In this document: positions 1-5,090 of the stretch, one piece after another
Position numbering within the stretch: position 1 is the stretch's first letter
Layout of the letters: every line of letters begins with the position of its first letter
NCBI GenBank assembly: GCA_937914895.1
Contig: CALGIL010000198.1
Coordinates: 1-5,090, forward strand
Direction of reading: 5' to 3'
DNA: 5,090 nucleotides
Origin: an uncultured Angelakisella sp.
GTDB taxonomy: Bacteria; Bacillota; Clostridia; Oscillospirales; Ruminococcaceae
Position numbers and translations under genes: made by a program
Notes under the pieces: generated by a model
Database searches by the model: none
Told to the model about the DNA's origin: nothing
Seen by the model: the letters and a program-made list of their open reading frames with translations, nothing else

Positions 1-2775
1 GTTCAGGAGAAGATCGAGACGCTGCATCAGACATCCCAGGACTGCGCCGTCACCATCGACCGCAAGCGGGCCGAAATCAAGGAGCTGGAGGAACAGGCCT
101 CCGGCGCCCAGGTGGCCATGGCGGTTAAGGAAAACGACGCCGTACATAACCGCAGCGCCATTGCCGCCCTGGAGGAGGAGCTGAAAAACAGCGCGTCCTC
201 CTCGGAGGATTTTGCCGGGCAGATTGCCCAGCGGGAGGAGGCCCTGGCCCGGCAGGCCGGCCTTCTGGACCAGCGGCGGCAGGAGTGCCGGCAGCTGGAG
301 GAGGCGCTGGAGGAGGACCAGAAGACCGGCCAGGCCCTGGCCGCCGCCATGGGGGCGCTGCGGCTGCAGCGGGAGCAGGTCTTGGACGGCATTGCCAAGG
401 CCAGGGTATCCACCGAGACCTCCGCGGGGCTGGTGGAGGAGACCGTGGGCCGCCTGGAGGCTTTGCGCGGCCAGGTCAAGGACAAGGACGTCCGCCTGAC
501 CGGCCTTGGCCGGGAGCTGGCGGAGAACAAAGCCTTCCGGGAGGAACTGAGCCAGAAGATTGAAAGCCTCCAAAACACCCTGGGCGGGTACCGCTTTAAG
601 CTCCAGGGCAAGCGGGACAAGCTGGAGGAGCTGGAGGCGCAGCAGCGCACCCTGGAAAAGGCCATCGGCGAAAAGCTGCAGCGGGCGCAGCTGCTGGGCG
701 ACCTGGAAAAAAACATGGAGGGCTTTTCCGGCAGCGTCAAGCTGGTGATGAAGCACGCCTCCTCCGGGGCGCTGCGGGGGGTGGAAGGGCCCCTTTCCAG
801 CCTCATCCAGGTGGATAAGCAGTATGCCACCGCCATCGAGATTGCCCTGGGGGCCGCCATGCAGAACATTGTGGTGGCAGACGAGGGGGTGGCCAAGCGG
901 GCCATCTCCCTCCTTAAGGACGCAAAGGCCGGGCGCAGCACCTTTCTGCCCCTTACCACCATTAAGGGCAGCGTCCTGCGGGAGCGTGGGCTGGAGGAGG
1001 CCCGGGGCTTCGTGGGCGTCGCCTCCCGGCTGGTGGAGTGCGACGACAAATACCGGGCCGTCCTGGATTACTCCCTGGGCCGGGTGGCCGTGGCCGAGGA
1101 CATCGACGCCGCCATCCAAATCGGCCGTGATTTTGGGCACCGCTTTCGGGTGGTCACCCTGGACGGCCAGGTGGTCAACGCGGGGGGGTCCCTCACCGGC
1201 GGGTATGTGGGCAAAAGCGCCAGCATCCTCAGCCGGAAAAGCGAAATTGATACCTTAAACGCTCAGGCAAAGGAGCTGAGCGCCCAGAATAAGGATCTGG
1301 ACGGGCGGCTGGAGGCCCTGCGCCGGGAGATTGGCGGCATTGCCGCCCTGATGGACGGGGTGGAGGCCGAGGCCCGGACCGCAGGGGAGGATATGATTGC
1401 CGCCGACGGCGAGATTAAGCGCCTGACCATGGCGGTGGAGGAGGCCGAGGCCCTGTCGGAGCAGGCACTGCAGGAGTTTGATGCCCTGACCGCCCGGGTG
1501 GAGGAGCTGAAAAACCAGGGGCTCACCTCCCGGCAGCTGGGCGATAAGCTGCAGGAGGAGCTGGAGGCGGTGACTGTCGAAATTGACGCCCGCGCCCAGC
1601 GCCAGGAGGCCCTGACCCGCCGCGGGGAGGAGCAGACCCAGCGCTTCCACCAGCAGCAGATTGCCCTGGCCGAGGCCCAAAAGGACCACGAGGCCCTGGC
1701 CGCCGCCGTGGAGAACCTGCGGCAGCAGCAGGAGGGCAACGTCACCCGGCTGGAGGACCTGAGGCGGCAGGCGGCCCAGCTGGAGGCCGCCAACGAGGCC
1801 ATTGCCCGGGAGGTGGCGGAGATGACCGCCGCCATTGCGGGCAGCAGGGAGGCCGTGGCCGCCCTGAACCTGGTTATCCGGGAAAAGATGGCGGAGCGGG
1901 ACCAGGCCGAGGGACAGATTACCCGGCTGCGCCAGGAGGAGCGCCAGCTTTCGGACCGGCGGGAGAGCCTGTCCGGCGAGCTTGCCCGCCTGGAGGAGCG
2001 GCTGGTAAACCTGGACGGCGAAAGCGACGCCGTCTCCGCCAAGCTTTGGGAGGAGTACGAGCTGACCCGCACCGACGCCGCGGCCCTGGCCATCCCCCTG
2101 GCGGACGTCCCCGCGGCCAACCGCCGCCTGACCGAGCTGCGGGGCAAGATACGGGCCCTGGGCAGTGTCAACCTGGCCGCCATTGAGGAGTACAAGGAGG
2201 TGGCCCAGCGGTACGAATTCTTCCGCGAGCAGATCGGCGATGTGGAGCGCTCCAAGAAGGAGCTGACAAAGCTTATCGCCGACCTTTCCCAGCAGATGAG
2301 CGTCATCTTCCTGGAAAAGTTCCGGGCCATCAACACCCACTTCGGGCAGATATTCACCGAGCTCTTTGGCGGGGGCAGGGGGGAGCTGCGGCTTACCGAC
2401 CCGGATGACCCGTTGGAGACCGGCATCGACATCTTTGTCCAGCCCTCGGGTAAAATGGTGGGGCTCTCCCTCCTTTCCGGCGGCGAAAAGGCCATTGTGG
2501 CCATCTGCATCTACTTTGCCATCCTAAAGGTCAACCCCGCCCCCTTCGTCCTCATCGACGAAATAGAGGCGGCCCTGGACGAGGTAAACGTGGGCCGTTT
2601 TGCGGCCTATCTGCGCAAAATGACCGACAAGACCCAGTTTATCGCCATCACCCACCGCAGGGGCACCATGGAGGAGGCCGACGTGCTGTACGGCGTCACC
2701 ATGGAGGAGGAAGGGGTCTCCAAGCTGCTGCGCCTGAATGTCAGCGAGCTGGAATCCAAGCTGAACCTTGCATAA
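1..2775 (+). CDS. smc: Chromosome partition protein SMC (5'-truncated by window edge)
   Basis: This is the ATPase core of the bacterial SMC-ScpAB condensin, which loads on DNA, extrudes loops and helps segregate chromosomes. The frame is open from base 1 to a TAA at 2773-2775, giving 924 visible residues. A full SMC has about 1,170-1,190, so the N-terminal head with Walker A and part of the first coil lie upstream. Visible residues 1-240 are a Glu/Gln/Leu/Ala-rich coiled coil. The hinge spans about 241-402 and ends in the glycine motif NAGGSLTGGY (393-402). The returning coil runs to about 715. The C-terminal head follows, with LGSVNL near 720, ABC signature LSGGE (825-829), Walker B FVLIDEIEAALD (849-860, Asp853 and catalytic Glu854) and the switch histidine in ITHRRGTME (His885). 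All visible catalytic residues are intact. The first ATG in frame, at 112, lies inside the coil and is not the start. ftsY follows after 39 bases, the usual Firmicutes order. Confidence 0.98.
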   Translation, partial: VQEKIETLHQTSQDCAVTIDRKRAEIKELEEQASGAQVAMAVKENDAVHNRSAIAALEEELKNSASSSEDFAGQIAQREEALARQAGLLDQRRQECRQLEEALEEDQKTGQALAAAMGALRLQREQVLDGIAKARVSTETSAGLVEETVGRLEALRGQVKDKDVRLTGLGRELAENKAFREELSQKIESLQNTLGGYRFKLQGKRDKLEELEAQQRTLEKAIGEKLQRAQLLGDLEKNMEGFSGSVKLVMKHASSGALRGVEGPLSSLIQVDKQYATAIEIALGAAMQNIVVADEGVAKRAISLLKDAKAGRSTFLPLTTIKGSVLRERGLEEARGFVGVASRLVECDDKYRAVLDYSLGRVAVAEDIDAAIQIGRDFGHRFRVVTLDGQVVNAGGSLTGGYVGKSASILSRKSEIDTLNAQAKELSAQNKDLDGRLEALRREIGGIAALMDGVEAEARTAGEDMIAADGEIKRLTMAVEEAEALSEQALQEFDALTARVEELKNQGLTSRQLGDKLQEELEAVTVEIDARAQRQEALTRRGEEQTQRFHQQQIALAEAQKDHEALAAAVENLRQQQEGNVTRLEDLRRQAAQLEAANEAIAREVAEMTAAIAGSREAVAALNLVIREKMAERDQAEGQITRLRQEERQLSDRRESLSGELARLEERLVNLDGESDAVSAKLWEEYELTRTDAAALAIPLADVPAANRRLTELRGKIRALGSVNLAAIEEYKEVAQRYEFFREQIGDVERSKKELTKLIADLSQQMSVIFLEKFRAINTHFGQIFTELFGGGRGELRLTDPDDPLETGIDIFVQPSGKMVGLSLLSGGEKAIVAICIYFAILKVNPAPFVLIDEIEAALDEVNVGRFAAYLRKMTDKTQFIAITHRRGTMEEADVLYGVTMEEEGVSKLLRLNVSELESKLNLA

Positions 2776-2779
2776 AATA

Positions 2780-2791
2780 CCGCCTTTGCGG
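2780..2791 (+). other. Tiny hairpin in the smc-ftsY gap
   Basis: CCGC (2780-2783) can pair with GCGG (2788-2791) around a CTTT loop, just after the smc stop. The stem is only four base pairs and no T-run follows, so it does not look like an intrinsic terminator. It could slightly protect the smc 3' end or be chance in GC-rich DNA. The absence of a terminator here favours read-through from smc into ftsY. Confidence 0.2.
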
Positions 2792-2802
2792 CAACACCCA
2801 GT

Positions 2803-2808
2803 AAGGAG
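2803..2808 (+). promoter_or_regulatory. Shine-Dalgarno site of ftsY
   Basis: AAGGAG lies 6 bases before the ATG at 2815 and continues as AAGGAGAGG. It is a near-ideal ribosome binding site, so ftsY probably starts translation independently of smc. It fixes the start at 2815, which is also where the conserved N-terminal helix of short FtsY proteins begins. Confidence 0.85.
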
Positions 2809-2814
2809 AGGAAT

Positions 2815-3729
2815 ATGGGACTGATCAGTTTTCTAACCAGGGGCCTTACCAAGACCCGCAGCAATCTGGTGATGCAGCTGGACGGGTTTTCGGGCAAAAT
2901 TACCCCCGACACCCTGGAGGAGCTGGAGGAGATTTTGGTGCTGGCCGACGTGGGCGTGGCCACCGCCGGCAAAATCGTCACCGCCCTGGGGGAACGGGCC
3001 AAAAAGCACAAGCTGGACGCGGGCCAGCTGCGGGAGCAGCTGCGGGACGTCATTGTGGAAATTCTGTCCCCCGACGAGGGGCTGCGCCTGGGGGGCAGGC
3101 CCTCGGTGATTTTGGTGGTGGGTGTCAACGGCGTGGGCAAGACCACCACCATCGGCAAGCTGGCCAACCATCTAAAGTCCGAGGGGCACAAGGTGCTGCT
3201 GGGGGCCGCCGACACCTTCCGCGCCGCCGCCGCCGAGCAGCTGGAAATCTGGGCCGACCGGTCCGGCTGCCCCATCGTCCGGCACCAGGAGGGGTCCGAC
3301 TCCGCCGCCGTGGTCTTCGACAGCATCTCGGCGGGCAAGGCCCGGGGCATGGACGTGGTCATCTGCGACACCGCCGGGCGGCTGCACAACAAAAAGAACC
3401 TTATGGACGAGCTGGGCAAAATCGGCCGGGTCATCGACCGGGAGGCCGACCCCGCCTACAAGGAGGTTTTGCTGGTGCTGGACGCCACCACCGGACAAAA
3501 CGGCCTAAACCAGGCCCGGGAGTTTGCCCAGGCCTGCGGGGTTACCGGGGTGGTGCTTACCAAGCTGGACGGCACCGCCAAGGGGGGCGTTGTCATCGCT
3601 ATCCGGGACCAGCTGGGCCTGCCCATTAAATACGTGGGCGTGGGCGAGCAGATGGACGACCTGCGCCCCTTTGCGGCCCGGGACTACGCCACCGCCCTGC
3701 TGTTTGAAGAGGAGCAGCCATGGACCTGA
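2815..3729 (+). CDS. ftsY: Signal recognition particle receptor FtsY
   Basis: FtsY is the membrane-associated SRP GTPase. It pairs with the Ffh-SRP complex and delivers translating ribosomes to the SecYEG translocon. The 304-residue protein has the N domain at about 1-95 followed by the NG GTPase domain. All GTPase motifs are visible: P-loop GVNGVGKTT (103-111), DTFRAA (133-138), DTAGR (185-189), DATTGQN (223-229), TKLDG (249-253) and the closing GVGEQMDDL (275-283). The last motif, and the lack of an Ffh-type M domain, separate it from Ffh. It begins MGLISFLTRGL, which resembles the amphipathic membrane-targeting helix, with no acidic A domain before it. That makes it shorter than E. coli FtsY (about 500 residues) and close to Gram-positive forms. 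Its last 10 bases overlap the start of rdgB. Downstream of smc is its standard Firmicutes position. Confidence 0.98.
   Translation: MGLISFLTRGLTKTRSNLVMQLDGFSGKITPDTLEELEEILVLADVGVATAGKIVTALGERAKKHKLDAGQLREQLRDVIVEILSPDEGLRLGGRPSVILVVGVNGVGKTTTIGKLANHLKSEGHKVLLGAADTFRAAAAEQLEIWADRSGCPIVRHQEGSDSAAVVFDSISAGKARGMDVVICDTAGRLHNKKNLMDELGKIGRVIDREADPAYKEVLLVLDATTGQNGLNQAREFAQACGVTGVVLTKLDGTAKGGVVIAIRDQLGLPIKYVGVGEQMDDLRPFAARDYATALLFEEEQPWT
3710..3714 (+). promoter_or_regulatory. Shine-Dalgarno site of rdgB inside the ftsY 3' end
   Basis: AGGAG lies 5 bases before the rdgB ATG at 3720 and sits within the Glu codons that end ftsY (…EEEQPWT). Ribosomes finishing ftsY at 3729 would be within a few bases of this start, so the layout suits translational coupling. 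The ATG is supported by the conserved N-terminal motif beginning a few residues later. Confidence 0.7.
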
Positions 3730-4319
3730 TTGCGGCCACCCGCAACGGCGGAAAGCTGCGGGAGTTTGCCCGGATGCTGGAGCCCCTGGGCTTTCGGGTG
3801 GTGGGGCAGGAGGAGGTCCTGCCCGGCGTCGAGGTGGAGGAGGACGGCCGCACCTTTATGGAAAACGCCCGCAAAAAGGCCCTTACCATCCACAGGCTGA
3901 CCGGCAGGGCCGCCGTGGCCGACGATTCCGGCCTGTGTGTGGACGCCCTGGGGGGCGCGCCGGGGGTGTACTCCGCCCGGTACGCCGACGGCCCCCAGGG
4001 GACCCACAACGACGCGGCCAACAACCAAAAGCTGCTGCGGGCGCTGCGGGAGGTCCCGCCCCCCCGGCGGGGCGCCAAATTTGTGGCGGCCATCTGCTGT
4101 GTTTTGGAGAACGGGGAAATGGTGGAGGCCCAGGGAGAATGCCCCGGCGCCATCGCCTATGAAGAGGCCGGGGATGACGGCTTTGGCTATGACCCCCTCT
4201 TTTTGGTGGGGGACCGCAGCTTTGCCCAGCTGTCCGCCGATGAAAAAGACGCCATCAGCCATCGCGGCAGGGCCCTGCGGGCCCTTTGCCGCCAACTGGA
4301 ACAAAAGGAGAAACGCTAA
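3720..4319 (+). CDS. rdgB: RdgB/HAM1 family dITP/XTP pyrophosphatase
   Basis: This enzyme hydrolyses non-canonical purine nucleoside triphosphates (ITP, dITP, XTP) to the monophosphate and pyrophosphate, keeping deaminated bases out of DNA and RNA. It is cytosolic, usually dimeric and Mg-dependent. The 199-residue length is typical. Family motifs appear in order: the N-terminal (S/T)xNxxK triphosphate-binding motif TRNGGK (7-12), the catalytic stretch ADDSGL with Asp69 at the position of the E. coli catalytic aspartate, GVYSARYAD (82-90), the base-recognition motif GFGYDPLF (154-161), and the C-terminal SHRG (180-183). The start overlaps the ftsY end by 10 bases in another frame, and the stop lies one base before yhbY. 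A run of seven C at 4059-4065 encodes part of a Pro-Pro-Pro-Arg turn without breaking the frame. The family assignment is secure. Substrate preference is inferred from the family. Confidence 0.97.
   Translation: MDLIAATRNGGKLREFARMLEPLGFRVVGQEEVLPGVEVEEDGRTFMENARKKALTIHRLTGRAAVADDSGLCVDALGGAPGVYSARYADGPQGTHNDAANNQKLLRALREVPPPRRGAKFVAAICCVLENGEMVEAQGECPGAIAYEEAGDDGFGYDPLFLVGDRSFAQLSADEKDAISHRGRALRALCRQLEQKEKR
4305..4310 (+). promoter_or_regulatory. Shine-Dalgarno site of yhbY inside the rdgB 3' end
   Basis: AAGGAG lies 10 bases before the GTG at 4321, inside the final Lys-Glu-Lys codons of rdgB. It supports the GTG over the next in-frame ATG at 4357, which would remove the conserved LTSKQR segment. 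The rdgB stop (4317-4319) falls between this site and the GTG, an arrangement that fits coupled re-initiation. Confidence 0.7.
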
Positions 4320-4320
4320 C

Positions 4321-4614
4321 GTGCTGACTTCTAAACAACGCGCGGCCCTGCGCGCCATGTCCAACGGGGTGGAGTCCATTTTGCAGGTGGGAAAGGGCGG
4401 CGTGGGCCAGCAGCTGATTCAGCAGGTGGACGACGCCCTGGAGGCCCGGGAGCTTGTGAAGCTGACGGTGCTGGAAACCGCTCCGGAAACCGCCCGGGAG
4501 CTGGCCGGAACCCTGGCCCAGGCAACCCGGTCCCAGGTGGTGCAGGTCATCGGCCGCAAGGTGGTGCTGTACCGCAAAAACCACGAAAAGCCCGTCATCA
4601 GGCTGCCAAAGTAA
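4321..4614 (+). CDS. yhbY: YhbY-family (CRM domain) ribosome assembly RNA-binding protein, GTG start
   Basis: This is a 97-residue single-domain CRM protein, named YhbY in E. coli and YqeI in B. subtilis. The E. coli protein associates with pre-50S particles, and the family is thought to aid large-subunit assembly by binding rRNA. The whole protein matches the domain: LTSKQR (2-7), the GxxG-type loop GKGG (24-27), the helix with ALEARELVKL (39-48), and the closing strands VQVIGRKVVLYR (74-85). The GTG start is preferred because it keeps the conserved N-terminal LTSKQR and has a Shine-Dalgarno site. The same frame stays open far upstream, to an ATG at 3937, but that part is a shadow of rdgB. 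Sitting directly before nadD matches the B. subtilis yqeI-nadD order. Family membership is firm, while the cellular role rests on homologues. Confidence 0.95.
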   Translation: MLTSKQRAALRAMSNGVESILQVGKGGVGQQLIQQVDDALEARELVKLTVLETAPETARELAGTLAQATRSQVVQVIGRKVVLYRKNHEKPVIRLPK

Positions 4615-4621
4615 AAGGGGG
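4615..4621 (+). promoter_or_regulatory. Weak candidate ribosome binding site of nadD
   Basis: The 16-base yhbY-nadD gap is purine-only. Its best anti-Shine-Dalgarno match is AAGGGGG, 9 bases before the ATG, with a GAGAAG stretch closer in. Neither is a full AGGAGG, so nadD initiation is probably weaker than ftsY's or depends on coupling to yhbY. The ATG itself is not in doubt, because the conserved nucleotide-binding motif starts seven residues later. Confidence 0.45.
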
Positions 4622-4630
4622 AAAGAGAAG

Positions 4631-5090
4631 ATGCCGTCGCTGCTTTTGTATGGGGGCACCTTCAACCCCATCCATCTGGGACACCTGGCCCTGTGCCGCA
4701 CGGCGTGGGAGCAGCTGGCCCTGGACCGCATCCTGCTGATGCCCGCCGCCCGGCCGCCCCACAAGGAGGCCCCGGACCTGGCCGCAGACCGCCACCGCCT
4801 GGCCATGTGCCGCCTGACGGCCCGCCTGCTGCCCCGGGCCGAGGCCTGCGCCTACGAGCTGGAACGGGGCGGGGCCAGCTATACCATCGATACGCTGGAG
4901 TATCTCCACCACACCCGCCCCGGCTGCGACCTGTATTTACTCATGGGGTCGGATATGTACCTCACCTTTCGGCAGTGGCGGCGGTGGCGGGACATTGCCG
5001 CCCTGGCCACCCTGGCAGTGGGCGTCCGCCGGGGGGAGGATTCCGCCGCCGTCCTGTCCGCCAGGGGGGAGCTGGATGCCCTGGGGGTGC
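4631..5090 (+). CDS. nadD: Nicotinate-nucleotide adenylyltransferase NadD (3'-truncated by window edge)
   Basis: NadD transfers AMP from ATP to nicotinate mononucleotide, forming deamido-NAD in the shared final steps of NAD synthesis. It is cytosolic. The frame is open from the ATG at 4631 to the window end, giving 153 residues plus one base of the usual 190-215. Visible motifs are GGTFNPIHLGH (8-18), carrying the HxGH nucleotidyltransferase signature at His15 and His18, PPHK (42-45) in the substrate loop, SYTIDTL (83-89), and GSDMYLTFRQWRRW (106-119), the family's G(A/S)D...W..W motif. The C-terminal ISSTxIR-like motif would lie beyond the window. SYTIDTL and PPHK distinguish it from the related CoaD. 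It follows yhbY by 16 bases. In many Firmicutes yqeK (an HD-domain hydrolase) and rsfS come next, which is a prediction for sequence not seen here. Confidence 0.97.
   Translation, partial: MPSLLLYGGTFNPIHLGHLALCRTAWEQLALDRILLMPAARPPHKEAPDLAADRHRLAMCRLTARLLPRAEACAYELERGGASYTIDTLEYLHHTRPGCDLYLLMGSDMYLTFRQWRRWRDIAALATLAVGVRRGEDSAAVLSARGELDALGV

Noticed and set aside
27..1049. Minus-strand 340-codon open frame antisense to smc
   Set aside because: It is Ser/Arg/Ala-rich with no recognisable domain and lies wholly opposite a well-conserved SMC coil and hinge. High G/C at third positions removes stops on the opposite strand.
332..1707. Seventeen-base direct repeat at 332-348 and 1691-1707 (AGGCCCTGGCCGCCGCC)
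   Set aside because: Both copies encode Ala-Leu-Ala-Ala-Ala in the two SMC coil arms. Shared amino-acid and codon bias explains the match, and there is no flanking homology.
1255..2510. Two overlapping minus-strand open frames of 361 and 415 codons antisense to smc
   Set aside because: Both have low-complexity Leu/Gln/Gly or Ser/Arg composition typical of the complement of a Glu/Leu/Ala coiled coil. Two frames open at once over the same bases is a sign of compositional bias.
2776..2802. Possible terminator between smc and ftsY
   Set aside because: The only inverted repeat has a four-base stem and no following T-run.
2607..3498. Minus-strand open frames opposite the smc end and ftsY
   Set aside because: They run antisense to intact GTPase motifs, have no recognisable domain, and one crosses the smc-ftsY junction with no sign of its own start signals.
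3954..3961. GGCGCGCC palindrome
   Set aside because: It encodes the conserved Gly-Gly-Ala-Pro of rdgB and is expected by chance in DNA this GC-rich; there is no second copy or spacing pattern suggesting an operator.
3524..4162. Plus-strand 212-codon frame across ftsY and rdgB
   Set aside because: It is Pro/Gly/Arg-rich out-of-frame translation of two clearly conserved genes.
3937..4320. Upstream extension of the yhbY frame (225 codons in total)
   Set aside because: The extra 128 residues are Pro/Trp/Arg-rich and out of frame over rdgB. The CRM domain begins exactly at the GTG at 4321.
4255..4912. Minus-strand open frames opposite yhbY and nadD
   Set aside because: They are antisense to conserved CRM and HxGH-motif coding sequence and show no domain of their own.

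Overview
The window is a compact, single-strand stretch of bacterial housekeeping genes with almost no non-coding DNA. All five genes read on the + strand: the 3' three-quarters of smc (chromosome condensation), ftsY (SRP receptor), rdgB (ITP/XTP house-cleaning pyrophosphatase), yhbY (50S-associated RNA-binding protein) and the 5' three-quarters of nadD (NAD biosynthesis). Both end genes are cut by the window edges and are not damaged. No RNA gene, mobile element, CRISPR array, attachment site, origin or terminator is visible.

The DNA is GC-rich (about two-thirds by eye), with third positions strongly G/C. Strong Shine-Dalgarno sites precede ftsY and yhbY. FtsY is short, without the acidic N-terminal domain of proteobacterial FtsY, and the SMC head carries a signature variant (LSGGEKAIVAI...IYFAI) that resembles clostridial SMCs. 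Together with the gene order this suggests a high-GC member of the Clostridia, perhaps an Oscillospiraceae-type gut anaerobe (Flavonifractor/Lawsonibacter-like). This placement is inference from motifs and order.

Layout: smc ends at 2775. A 39-base gap holds a very small hairpin and the ftsY Shine-Dalgarno. ftsY (2815-3729) overlaps the start of rdgB (3720-4319) by 10 bases. One base separates rdgB from the GTG-started yhbY (4321-4614). A 16-base gap leads into nadD (4631 to the end of the window). No gap has room for an obvious terminator or promoter, so the genes are probably co-transcribed from a promoter upstream of the window, perhaps at or before rnc.

The genes do not form one pathway. 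They look like two ancient Firmicutes clusters joined: (rnc-)smc-ftsY, and yhbY-nadD(-yqeK-rsfS), with rdgB at the junction. The shared theme is growth-linked upkeep: chromosome segregation, membrane protein targeting, nucleotide-pool cleaning, ribosome assembly and NAD supply. I looked for an undescribed system on both strands and found none that I can support. The long minus-strand open frames are shadows of GC-rich coding sequence.
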